Of a stretch of 64,000 nt of DNA, positions 38,869 to 48,062 are shown in pieces. Below the pieces are notes generated by a model that had not been told where the DNA came from, made no database searches, and saw only the letters and a program-made list of their open reading frames with translations. A program made the position numbers and the translations under genes. Numbering within the stretch: the first letter of the stretch is position 1; every line of letters begins with the position of its first letter. The DNA comes from Actinomycetota bacterium (lineage in GTDB: Bacteria > Actinomycetota > Acidimicrobiia > Acidimicrobiales > Microtrichaceae). Location: positions 1 to 64,000 of the forward strand of contig JADJBW010000010.1 in NCBI GenBank assembly GCA_016703525.1, written 5' to 3'.

Positions 38869-40050
38869 GTGATCACGCCCACGGCGTCGGAGACGACCAT
38901 CAAGGAGCTCTCGGAATTGAGCGAACGCTCCGGGGTCGCTCGCGTCCACATGCTGGCGTGGCGCGACCTCGACGACCCCGAGGCCGGCGGATCCGAGATC
39001 CACGCCCACAACGTGGCCGCGCTGTGGGCGCAGGCCGGCATCGGCGTCAGCCACCGCACCTCGTTCGCTCCGGGCCATCCCGCCCACTCGCGCCGCGCCG
39101 GATACGACGTGAACCGCAAGGCCGGCCGATACATGGTGTTCCCCCGGTCGGTGGCCGCCGAGATCGCCGGACGAAACGGTGCCCGGGACGGCCTGGTCGA
39201 GATCTGGAACGGCATGCCGTTCATGTCTCCGTTGTGGTGCAGGGGCCCGCGGATGGTCTGGTTGCATCACGTGCACGGTCCGATGTGGAAGATGTCGCTG
39301 CCCGAACGGCTCGCCCAGCTCGGAGTCGTGCTCGAGGAGCGCGTCGCCCCGAAGTTCTATCGACACTCCCCGATCGTCACGCTTTCGGAGTCGTCGAAGC
39401 GCGAGCTCGTGCACGAGCTCGGCTTCGCTGCAGAACGGGTCACCGTCGTCGCCCCCGGCGTCGACCCGCTGTTCAGTCCCGGCGGTGCGAAACGTAGCGA
39501 GCCGACCGTGCTCGCCGTCGGGCGCCTCGTTCCCGTGAAGGACTTCCCCCGGCTGGTCGGTCTGATGGCCCGCGTGCACGAGCACGTGCCGGATGCCCGT
39601 CTGGTGATCGTCGGCGAGGGCTACGAACGGGAGCGCATCGAGGCCCTGATCGAGCAACTCGACGCCACGGACTACATCCATCTCGCCGGCCGCGTCGACG
39701 ACGCGACCCTGCTCGATCTGTACCGATCGGCGTGGGTGCTCGCCTCGACGTCGGTGCGCGAGGGCTGGGGCATGACGCTCACCGAGGCGGCCGCGTCGGG
39801 CACACCGTGCGTGGCGACGCGCATCGCGGGGCACGTCGATGCAGCCTCGGACGGCCGGTCGGGCCTTCTCGCCGAGTCCGACGCCGACCTCGCTGCCGGG
39901 CTCGTGCGCGTGCTCACCGATGCCGAACTCCGCGCCAGACTCGAGTCCGGCGCGCTCGACCGAGCGGCGGAGCTGACCTGGGAGATCACCGCCATCGAGA
40001 CCTTCCGCGTGCTTGCTGACGACGCAGTCGCCCGTCAGGGGCGGCCGTGA
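38869..40050 (+). CDS. GT4 family glycosyltransferase
   Basis: Cytosolic GT-B glycosyltransferase of 393 residues from GTG 38869, with GGGAGG just upstream (about 38858-38863). N-terminal acceptor domain: ARVHMLAWRDLDDPEAGGSE, with VWLHHVHGPMWKM. C-terminal nucleotide-sugar domain: VLAVGRLVPVKDFPRLV, LVIVGEGYERERIE, IHLAGRVDD and the EX7E-type EGWGMTLTEAAASGTP. Donor and acceptor are not revealed. It is divergent from the methyltransferase and translationally overlaps the following hydrolase by GTGA. Confidence 0.9.
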   Translation: MITPTASETTIKELSELSERSGVARVHMLAWRDLDDPEAGGSEIHAHNVAALWAQAGIGVSHRTSFAPGHPAHSRRAGYDVNRKAGRYMVFPRSVAAEIAGRNGARDGLVEIWNGMPFMSPLWCRGPRMVWLHHVHGPMWKMSLPERLAQLGVVLEERVAPKFYRHSPIVTLSESSKRELVHELGFAAERVTVVAPGVDPLFSPGGAKRSEPTVLAVGRLVPVKDFPRLVGLMARVHEHVPDARLVIVGEGYERERIEALIEQLDATDYIHLAGRVDDATLLDLYRSAWVLASTSVREGWGMTLTEAAASGTPCVATRIAGHVDAASDGRSGLLAESDADLAAGLVRVLTDAELRARLESGALDRAAELTWEITAIETFRVLADDAVARQGRP

Positions 40051-40760
40051 ACACGGATGCGGCCGAGCCGCCGGTCGTGCTCCTGCACGGGCTCGCCACG
40101 AGCGCCGATCGCACGTGGCGCGAGACGGGCTGGATCGACATTCTGGGCGATACCGGCCGTCGCGTCGTCGCTCCCCCGCTCCCGGGCCACGACGGTCCGG
40201 ATGCTCCGACGGAGCCCGACGCGTACGTGGGGTTCGAGGCGCAGGTCGCTGCCCTGCTGCCGGAGGGGCCGATCGACGCCGTCGGCTTCTCGCTCGGCGC
40301 TCGTACCCTGCTGGTCTTGGCGGCGGCCGAGCCGACTCGTTTTCGCCGCCTGGTCGTCGCCGGCGTGGGCGACAACCTGTTTCGCCGCGATGGGTCGAGC
40401 GCGGTGCTTGTGGCCGCGCTCGAGTTGCTGGTGGCGGGGCGGGCCGACGATGAGGTAGCGGCGAATTCGATGGTTCGGCACTTCGCCACGCTCGCATCGT
40501 CGTATGGCGTATCGCTGGGTGCGCTCTCGGCCCTCTTGCGGCGGCCCGACCCGCCCGACGTCACGCCGGAGCTGCTCGCGGGCGTGCAGGTTCCGGTGTG
40601 CGTCGTGTTGGGCGACGCCGATTTCGCCGGTCCGGCGCAGCCGCTGCTCGACGCGCTCCCGGACGCGGTACACGTGCCGCTGCGCGGGGTCGATCATTTC
40701 TCCACGCCGCGGAGCTTCGCGTTCGTCGACGCAGCGCTGGCGCACCTCGGGCTGTCGTAG
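40047..40760 (+). CDS. alpha/beta hydrolase
   Basis: The 237-residue product starts at GTG 40047, overlapping the GT4 stop. The fold elements are VVLLHGLATSADRTW (oxyanion HG), the nucleophile elbow GFSLGA with the catalytic serine, CVVLGDADF (acid region) and GVDHFSTP (catalytic histidine). No signal peptide. The coupling to a GT4 gene is suggestive but not diagnostic: it could be an esterase or lipase-like enzyme of any small substrate. It converges on the conservon with a 23-bp gap. Confidence 0.8.
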   Translation: MNTDAAEPPVVLLHGLATSADRTWRETGWIDILGDTGRRVVAPPLPGHDGPDAPTEPDAYVGFEAQVAALLPEGPIDAVGFSLGARTLLVLAAAEPTRFRRLVVAGVGDNLFRRDGSSAVLVAALELLVAGRADDEVAANSMVRHFATLASSYGVSLGALSALLRRPDPPDVTPELLAGVQVPVCVVLGDADFAGPAQPLLDALPDAVHVPLRGVDHFSTPRSFAFVDAALAHLGLS

Positions 40761-40783
40761 GCCCGCGGCACGCCGTCGGCGGG

Positions 40784-41392
40784 TCAGCCGGTCGCTTGCG
40801 CCAGCGCGTGTTGCACCAGCGTGAGCAGCGCGTCGCGCGTCGACGAGCGTTCGCGGGCGTCGGTGAAGAACATGGGGACACGTTCGCTCAAGGCGAGCGC
40901 CTGACGGATCGCATCGAGGTCGTGGGTCATCGCTCCGTGGAAGCAGTTGACCGCGACCACGAACGGCACGCCGCGCCCCTCGAAGTAGTCGACCGCCGAG
41001 AACGAGTCGGCGAGTCGGCCGGTGTCGACGATGACGACGGCGCCGATGGCCCCACGCACGAGCTCGTCCCACAGGAAGTGGAATCGCGGCTGACCGGGCG
41101 TTCCGAACAGATACAGGATGAGGTCGTCGTTGCCGAGGGTGATCCGCCCGAAGTCCATCGCCACCGTCGTGGCCGACTTGTCCGTCGACTCGTTGACGGC
41201 GTCGAACGCCTCGCTCGCCTGGGTCATCGCTGCCTCGGTGCGCAGCGGATCGATCTCCGAGATCGACCCGACGAACGTGGTCTTGCCCACTCCGAAGCCG
41301 CCCGCGACAACGATCTTGACCGGGATCGGAACCTTCTGGTCGGCCGTGGCGGAGGCACCGTCGACCGTTGGATCACAGTGCCTTGAGGCCAT
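40784..41392 (-). CDS. cvnD: conservon GTPase CvnD-like (Ras/MglA superfamily)
   Basis: Small cytosolic GTP-binding switch protein of 202 residues. ATG 41392 is inside the end of cvnC (20-bp overlap). P-loop GGFGVGKTT (about 31-39), the G3 region as LFGTPGQPRF, the base-recognition loop as VNCFHG rather than NKxD, and TDARERSS near the end. These variants are the ones usually seen in CvnD proteins of Streptomyces conservons. It is the fourth and last gene of the set: sensor kinase, roadblock protein, DUF742 protein, GTPase. The roadblock protein probably regulates its nucleotide cycle, as MglB does for MglA. Confidence 0.93.
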   Translation of the reverse strand: MASRHCDPTVDGASATADQKVPIPVKIVVAGGFGVGKTTFVGSISEIDPLRTEAAMTQASEAFDAVNESTDKSATTVAMDFGRITLGNDDLILYLFGTPGQPRFHFLWDELVRGAIGAVVIVDTGRLADSFSAVDYFEGRGVPFVVAVNCFHGAMTHDLDAIRQALALSERVPMFFTDARERSSTRDALLTLVQHALAQATG

Positions 41393-41735
41393 TGAGCACC
41401 CTTTCGAGAATCGAGGCATCGGGTTGGTTCGTGGTCTGGATCGCGCTTCTGGTCAATAGCCCCTCGGCGACGAGATCTCCCACGAGGACGCGCACGACGC
41501 CGATGACCATGCGCAGATGTGCCGATAGCTCGGCGAGCGAGATCGGCTGCGCGGCGAGATCGAGGATCGTGCGCTCGTCGGGCCCGATATCGCGTCCGGA
41601 TGCCGGAGCATTCGGTGCGACCCGCACGATCGTCTCGAGGGGGATGTCGACCGCCGCCCGGGTGCGGCCGCGCGTGAGAGCGTAGGGACGAATGCGAAGC
41701 CGCGGTTGGGGCTCGCTGTACGGCGAGTCGTTCAC
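41373..41735 (-). CDS. cvnC: conservon protein CvnC-like (DUF742)
   Basis: The 120-residue product starts at GTG 41735, overlapping the roadblock stop (GTGA). It shows the DUF742 pattern: RLRIRPYALTRGRT near the N-terminus, a winged-helix-like centre (LAAQPISLAELSAHLRMVIGVVRVLVGDLVAEGLL) and the terminal LERVLNGLKAL. Proteins of this family are found almost only in actinobacterial conservons, where they bind partner components; the helix-turn-helix-like core is inferred from spacing, not from known DNA binding. No membrane segment. Confidence 0.93.
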   Translation of the reverse strand: MNDSPYSEPQPRLRIRPYALTRGRTRAAVDIPLETIVRVAPNAPASGRDIGPDERTILDLAAQPISLAELSAHLRMVIGVVRVLVGDLVAEGLLTRSAIQTTNQPDASILERVLNGLKAL

Positions 41736-42154
41736 CGGGCCAACGCTCCCTGGAGTTCGGCCCGCAGCATCGGCGTGAGCACGGAGCCGCACCGCTCGAC
41801 CAGCCGGGCCATCTCATAGCCGACGAGGCCGACGTCGCAGCCGCCGTCGGCGATGACCGCCATCGACGAGCCGTCGCTGATCCCCGTGACGAAGATGAAC
41901 CCGTCTTCGAGTTCGATGATGACCTCGGTGACCCGACCTCCGCCGAACGGCGCTGCTGCACCGTGGGCCAGGCCGATCAGTCCGGATGCGGCGGCGGCGA
42001 ATCGATCGGCCGATTCGCGGGTAACGCCCGACGACATGGCCATGAGCAGACCGTCGGCCGACACGACGATGGCATCGCGCACCCCGGGCACCTTCTCGGC
42101 GAAGTTCGCCACCAGAAAGCTGATATTGATCGCCTCGCTACTGAGAGCTGCCAT
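41732..42154 (-). CDS. cvnB: conservon roadblock/LC7 protein CvnB-like
   Basis: The 140-residue product is an MglB-like roadblock domain. ATG 42154 shares its A with the TGA of the sensor kinase (TGATG). Features: INISFLVANFAEKVPGVRDAIVVSADGLLMA at the start, ADRFAAAASGLIGLAHGAA, and FIFVTGISDGSSMAVIAD in the beta-sheet core. Roadblock proteins dimerise and act as GAP or scaffold for the linked GTPase. The tight overlaps with both neighbours show a single transcript cvnABCD. Confidence 0.94.
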   Translation of the reverse strand: MAALSSEAINISFLVANFAEKVPGVRDAIVVSADGLLMAMSSGVTRESADRFAAAASGLIGLAHGAAAPFGGGRVTEVIIELEDGFIFVTGISDGSSMAVIADGGCDVGLVGYEMARLVERCGSVLTPMLRAELQGALAR

Positions 42155-45124
42155 CACGACTCCTCGTGGTTGTGGGGTTGGGATGCTGACGCTGGGTCGA
42201 CCGTCTCGGGATCCATCTTCGATACGGCCCGGCCCGTCGTCAGCCCACTGCGGTAGCGGGCGAGCACGCTGCGGACCTCGCCGGGCTCGCGAGACGGAGC
42301 CGCCATCGCGTGGTCGTCCATCGGAGCGAACGTCGCGGTGTTGCCGCCCGGCCGGCGCACGGGCAGGCCGTCGATAGTCACAGGAGGTGGCGACGGCGGC
42401 ATGTCGATGCCGTGAACCGCAACCCTCTCCCGGGCCGAGTCCGGAGCGGCGAGCGGGATGATCGAGTCCTGGGCCGTCTCGGCGGCGGGCGCCACGACGT
42501 CGGAGACGATGGGCGGGGTCATCCAGTCGGCCGGTGCCTCGGTCGGAGGAGCCGGTGGCGCACTCGGCATGCCAAACGGCGGCCGACCGGCCGCCATGGG
42601 TGGAGCGGAGGAGGCGGGCACTGTCGGCGGAAGTGGCGGGACCGGCGGGGGTTGTGCGGTGCGGCGGTGCAGCGCGTGAGGGCGGCTCGGGGCAGCGGGG
42701 TCCCCGGCCGGGCCCGATGGTCCGCCGGCGGGCGACGATCCCTGCGACGATCCCTGCGAGTTCTCGGATGACGGCTCGAATGACGGCCCCGACGGGAACG
42801 CCTCCTGAGCACTCGACGGGAACGCCTCCTGAGCACTCGGCGAGGACGTCGCCGGAGGCGCGACCGGCGGGGCCATGGCGGCAGGCGCCGAGGGCTCGTC
42901 GCTCTCCCCATCCGCCGTCTGGCGGTACCAATCGACCGGACCGGTCGCCTCGTCGCGGTTGACCGCGGGTAGCCCGCTGAGCAGCGAGTACAGGCCCTCG
43001 TCGAAGCGCTCGCCGATCGGCAGCGCGTCGTCGAGCCGCTCGGCCGGTGCGACGTCGGGGATCAGATCCGACGAGAGGGCCGGCGCGGACATCGGCTCGT
43101 GGCTCGGCTGCGGGCGCGCCGCCAGGGGCTGATGCGTCACGCCGGTAGGTGCGGTTGGGGTGGTCGTCGGTTGGGCGCCGTTCGCACCGGCCGGCTTCGC
43201 CGGCGCGCCGACAGCGGCGGCGTCTGTCGCTTCGTCGGCGCTGGTGATCAGGATGCGGGATGCCGACGTCGGCGGTGATGCCCCCCGACGCGTTGCGTGC
43301 GATCGTGACCGAGATGCCGTGGCGAGCGGCAAGGGTCGCAACCACCACGAAGCCGAGGGAGCGCGAGATCGACAGTCCGATCGCCGGCGGCTTGGCAAGC
43401 AGTGCGTTGGCGCTGTCGAGCTGACCGTCGGTCATGCCGACGCCCTGATCGACCACCCGAATCCGATAGCCGCCGTCGACCTCGCGGTGCCCGAGTACCT
43501 CGACCTCACGGTCCGGCGGTGAATACTGCGTGCCGTTCTCCATCAACTCCGACAGCAGGTGGGCGATGTCGACCGCGGCCGCACCCAGGGTCTGCACCGG
43601 CTCCACCTCGCCGAAGGCGATGCGGGCGAAGTCCTCGACCTCACCGACCGCAACACGGATCACGTCGGTGAGGGCGACGTCGCGGGCGCGGCGCCGGGGT
43701 GCCTCGGCACCGGCGAGGACCAGCAACGACTCGGCGTTGCGTCGCATGCGGGTCGCGAGATGGTCGAGGCGAAACAGGTTCTCGAGCTGGTCCGGGTCCT
43801 CCTCGTTCGCCTCGAGCCGGTCGATGAACTCGATCTGACGGTCGAGGAGGGTCTGGTTGCGCCGGGCCAGGTTGACGAAGATGTCGGAGATGCCCTTGCG
43901 CAGTGTTGCGTGCTGTTGCGCGGCGACATCGGAGGCGGTGCGGGCAAGACCGTTGAGCGCCTCGGCGACGGCGCCCAGCTCATGATGATCGTCCACGTCA
44001 ATCTCGGTGAAGCCGAGCGCGGGTGGCGGCCCATCGGCTCCGCGCAGCGACTCGACGAGCGCGGGGAGTTGCTCATCGGCGATCTCGCGGGCGGCCCGGC
44101 CGAGGCGCCGCAGCGAGGAGGTGATGGTTCGCGAGATCACGAGGGCGGTGAGCGCGGCGATGATGAACGTCGCGAACGCACCGACGGCGAACCAGATCAT
44201 GGTGCGCTTCGCGTCGGCGAACGAGGCGGCTCGGGCGTCGACCTCGTCGCCGAGCAGCTTCTCGCCGACCCCCGCAAGAGCGGTCATGCGTGCGTTCGCT
44301 TCGACCGCCCATCGGTCGGCGACGAGGTCGGCGCCGGCCACCTGATCGGCGGTGCCGAGTCGTGCGAGCGTCGCGTCGCTGTTGCGCACCGGCGGCTGAG
44401 CCGACGCCAGCGTCAGCGCGTCACGACCCGCGTCGGTGGTCTCCCGGCGAAACACATCGAATGCCACGCCCGCCTCGGCGAGCACATCCGCTGTCTCCTG
44501 CGCAGCGCTGGCATCGCCGCCGGCGGCAACCAGCGCCATGGCGGCGCCCCGCGATTCGCGATCGATGCCGTCCTGGAGCCAGTGGGTCGAGGTCTGCGCG
44601 GTGGTCGCTCCGGGGAGCCCGCTCAGCATGGCTCGGGAGGTGTCGGCGACGGTAGCGAGAACGCCGCTGTACGCGTCGGCGACCGAACGCGCATTGGCCG
44701 GAACCGACAGGTCGAGTTCGCGGATCGTGGCGAGGGCGTTGATCTGGCTGCGCAGCTGATCGGCCGTGGCGGACGCCGTGGGAGCGTTTGCCGCGGGCCA
44801 ATCCTGCGCCTTCAATTCGCCGAGCGTGATCTCGAGCAGATGCGCCGCGACGTCGGTTCGCGCCACCTGTTCGTCGACCCCGGCGGATGTCTTGCTCGAC
44901 GCGCCGCCGACGGTCGCGGCAACCGTCAGCATCCGCTCGGTCCGCACCGCGCCGGCGAAGCGCGACGCTGCGAGCGCGGTGCGCGACACCGAGAGCCCCC
45001 GCGCCGCATCGTCTCGCGCATCGATGCGTGACTGGATGCCGAGCCCGGCGAAGGCGCCGAGCCCGATGAGCGCGGGCACCAGGATGACGAACAGGCGTGT
45101 TCGGACGTTGAGTCTCGCCAACAT
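42154..45124 (-). CDS. cvnA: conservon sensor histidine kinase CvnA-like with NIT domain (one frame break)
   Basis: Membrane sensor kinase, about 990 residues when joined. ATG 45124 is preceded by AAGGAAG. A short N-terminal tail leads into membrane helix 1 (about 11-30), then a helical extracytoplasmic region with the nitrate/nitrite-sensing (NIT) pattern to about 310. Membrane helix 2 (about 312-335) and a HAMP-like linker follow. The kinase core has LARRNQTLLDRQIEFIDRLE, FRLDHLATRMRRNAESLL (phosphoacceptor-type His), N-box SELMENGTQYSPP and G-box VDQGVGMTD. After GGITADVGIP the frame breaks near 43250-43265. The next frame gives a long Pro/Ala/Ser-rich disordered tail, as in other CvnA proteins, ending at 42154. 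Two 24-base repeats (SAQEAFPSSAQEAFPS) sit in that tail. Confidence 0.88.
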
Positions 45125-45260
45125 GTGCTTCCTTCGGAGGAGGTTCGGTCGCGGCGGCGCGGACGCCGTCGTTCACCGGTTCCTCATCGGGTGCACCCTG
45201 TGGGGACTTGAGCGTTCGGAAGCGGGGGATTTCGCCCGCTCCCGCCTCGTCGACGCCTAG

Positions 45261-45744
45261 ATGATTGGCTCCAAGGGAGTCAGTGGTCGTGGGCGGTTGT
45301 TGGCGTGGGCGGTTGCTGGCGTCTGTTCGTCGCTACCGCTCGCTCCGCTTGCCAGATGACGGCCGGCCGTCGCATGCCAGTTCGACACGCTCCGCCGGCG
45401 ATGGCAGCGCGATCCACCGGGTAGGCCACGGCCTCCTCGACCACGCCTTCCAAACTCAAGTCCGAACCGTTCGGAAGCCCTCGGCCCTCGGCCCTCGGCC
45501 CTCGGCCCACACCCACACCCACACCCACACGTGGGCCCGCCCGAGTCTGGATCAACCCGCCCACACTCGGGACCGACCACACCCCAACCGATAGCCAACA
45601 ACCAGGAAGGGCCCAGTCGACGGGTTCCGAGATGTTGGGCGGAGCGAGCCGAGGTCGGTGTGTAGTGGCATCGCTGTCGGCGAGGCGCAGCGGGAACTCC
45701 TGATCGACGCTGCGCTGCACCGGCGGTCGAGGGTGTCGTGGCTG
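45261..45744. other. non-coding spacer with simple repeats, left flank of the HNH gene
   Basis: No convincing gene in these 484 bases. The first about 100 bases are the left inverted-repeat region. At 45478-45505 there are four copies of the 7-mer CCCTCGG, followed by about four copies of a CACACC-type 6-mer (about 45506-45530). G+C is lower and codon bias absent compared with the surrounding genes. Confidence 0.6.
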
Positions 45745-47488
45745 TCAGGGGCCGAAGAGGCTTGCCTGGTCCGTTTGGGTGGGTTCGCGGTCGCCCTGGT
45801 CGCCGGCCGACGCTGCCGTGGACGTGGCCGGAGCCGCGGGCCCGGCAGCCGCGGGCTCGGGAGCCGCGGGTTCGGGAGCCGCGGGCCCGCCGGCTGCGGG
45901 TTTGGCGGTCGCGGTGCGCGTCCTGTTGGTGGGGTGGTCGGGGTGGTCGGGTGGGACCATGGGTCGGCGGGGTGTGCCGATGCTGTGGTGAGGGGGTGGG
46001 TTGGGTGGTGCGGCGAGGGCCCAGCCGGAGTGGGTTTTGAGCCAGTGGTGGTGGTCGCAGAGCCGGTCGAGTTGGTCGGTGATGGTGCGGAGGCTGGTGG
46101 CCCAGTCGATGGTGTGGTCGGTTTCGAGGCGGATGGTGCGGTTGCAGCCGGCGACTGAGCAGTGGGGTTGTTCCCAGAGGAGTGCGAGTTGTTGGGCGAT
46201 GGTTGGTGTGCGGGCGAGGTTGACGACGCCGGCGACGCGTTCGGCTTGGGTGAGCACGATGGTCCAGAGGGCGTCGCCGAGGAGTTGGCGTGCTTTGTCG
46301 ACGGAGATGTTGGTGTGTCCGACGAGTTCGCAGACTTCGCCGGTTTCGGTGTGGCCGCGTGTGAGTGCGGTGAGGTCGATGCGGAGTAGGGCGAGGTTGT
46401 GGATGCCGAGTCGTTGACCGGGTCGTGTTGCGTGGCTCGGTCGGGCATGTTTCGGTTTGGTGCCGTTTCGGTCGGTGACGCGGGGTTCCTGGTTGCGGGT
46501 GGAGCGGCCGGCGTCGCCGGTGCTGTCGCGGTCGCCGGTGCTGTCGCGGCGGTGGTCGTCGCCGGTGTTGGGGCGGTTGTCGTCGTCGTCGTTGTTATTG
46601 GGGGTGTGGTCGGGAGGGTTGTGATCGGGGTGGTCGTGTGGGTCGGGGCCTTCGGTGATGAGGTGGTGGAGGATGTCGAAGCGGAGGTTGTCGGGTGTGT
46701 CGTTGGGGGGGGTTGTCGTTGCATCGACGCGGCGCTGCCCGCGCCACGCTGCCACCGCCGCTGCTACCGGGTTTCGTGTCGGCGGGGTTGGGCTGGTGCG
46801 GTTGTCGGCGAGTTGGCGGGTGAGTTGGTGTTCGAGTTCGCGGGCGATGTCGGCGATGTGTTCGGCGGGGCCGTTGGCGCGGAGGTGTCCGGTACCGTCG
46901 GGGGTGGTCCAGGAGCGGCATGAGCGTTGGCGGCGGATGCGGGCTTCGCGGTCGCGTTTGGTGCGTTCGTTATCGATTTCGGCTTTGCGGCGGGCGGCTT
47001 CTTCGCGGGTGCGGCGCAGCGATTCGCGTTGTGCGAGGTCGATGAGGTCGTGTTCGGCGTTGGGGTTGGTGGTCGCGGCGTCCGCGATGGCGTCGGCTTG
47101 TTGGGGGGAGAGTGCGCCGGTTTTGAGTGCGTCGGTGGTGGCGGGGAGTTGTTCGAGGCGTTGTGAGGTGTTGAGGTCGGTGCGGGCGGCGCCGACGCTG
47201 GTGCCGGTGTTGTGTGCGAGCCATTCGGCTGCGTTGGCGTGGCCGGCGTGTTTCCATTCGTTTGCGGCGGCGGCGCGGGCGGTGAGGAGGGTTTCGCCGG
47301 CGGCGGCGAGTTTGCGGAGTTCGGTGAAGGCGCCAGAGGTCGGGTGCGGCGGTGAGGGGGACTTCGGTGGGGTCGAGGTCGGCCAGCAGACCGCGCACCG
47401 ACGACGCGAGTTCGCGGACCTCGATCGCGAGGCGGGTGCGTGCGGTGGCGCCGTGTGAGGTTTGTTGCGAACTGGCGTTCGTGGGCAC
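45745..47488 (-). CDS. DUF222 / HNH endonuclease domain protein (one frame break)
   Basis: The product is about 581 residues when joined. GTG 47488 opens VPTNASSQQTSHG; this frame ends its similarity at TAAPDLW and the main frame continues AFTELRKLAAAGETLL, so one break lies near 47331-47336. The N-terminal two thirds is DUF222: NEWKHAGHANAAEWLAHNTG, GALSPQQADAIADAA and TKRDREARIRRQRS. An Asp/Pro/His-rich low-complexity linker (about 270-330) follows. The HNH nuclease part is CSVAGCNRTIRLETDHTIDW with LDRLCDHHHWLKT, retaining the Cys pairs, the catalytic His and the final HH. The tail is made of AAPEP-type Ala/Pro repeats. Such genes are multicopy in many actinobacteria and their cellular role is unknown. 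Confidence 0.82.
45835..45905. repeat. tandem GGGAGCCGCGGG-type repeats encoding the Ala/Pro tail
   Basis: Imperfect tandem copies of a GCCGCGGGNNCGGGA unit of about 15 bases encode the AAPEPAAPEPAAAG tail of the HNH protein. Unit number is likely to vary between strains by slippage. Confidence 0.6.
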
Positions 47489-48062
47489 GGGTGTAGTGAA
47501 TCAGGTGCCACCGACAACCAAGCCCGGCCAACCACGGGTCGGGCGTGTGACCTCGGTCACTCGCCCGGCTGGGTGGCGGGCGGGAGCATCGGAGCGGCAG
47601 CGCAGCGAGCGGCAGCGCAGCGAGCGGCAGCGCAGCGAGCGGCAGGCGCGCGGCGATAGCGCGGGCGCACAGAAGCACAGGCGCGACGCGCGCTAGCGCG
47701 GGAGCGCGGAGTGCAAGCGGCGGACACGCAGGAATGGGAGGGCCGGATCGGAGCCGTCGTGCAGCCCTTGGCCCGGGATGGCACATTCCAAGGGGTTCCG
47801 GCGCTCCGCTCCAGGAGCCGCTACCTCACAGCACTCCGGCAAGTCATCGAGTCCGAGTCCGCCAATGAACCGTGGAAAGGCCATGTCCTCGACCTCGCAC
47901 GGCACGGAGGCCGCACCAAGCCCGGCGTGCGCGCCCGGCTACTCCAGCGACTCCTGGCGCTCACCGCCGTTCGTCCGGCAGAACGAAACGAGCGGCCGCG
48001 ACGGACTCGCCCGACCACTCGGCCGTCCCCACCGACCATCGCTGACCCCTTGGAACCAACCA
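47489..48062. other. non-coding spacer, right flank of the HNH gene, with 15-bp tandem repeats
   Basis: No gene here is supported. Three exact tandem copies of GGCAGCGCAGCGAGC occupy 47596-47640, followed by AGCGCGGG-rich sequence to about 47710. An open frame at 47711-48121 (VQAADTQEWEGR...) has weak codon bias and runs into gltD antisense, so I do not call it. The last about 110 bases form the right inverted-repeat region. Confidence 0.6.

Noticed and set aside
40784..45124. Gliding-motility mgl operon.
   Set aside because: The roadblock and GTPase pair resembles MglB/MglA, but the kinase and DUF742 partners and their order identify an actinobacterial conservon.
45265..45594. Small plus-strand frame with HTHTHTHT.
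   Set aside because: The repeat is a translated microsatellite; no start signal or similarity.
47693..47905. Minus-strand 70-codon frame (MPCEVEDMAFPR...).
   Set aside because: No Shine-Dalgarno, weak codon bias, and it lies in a degenerate repeat region; not distinguishable from chance.
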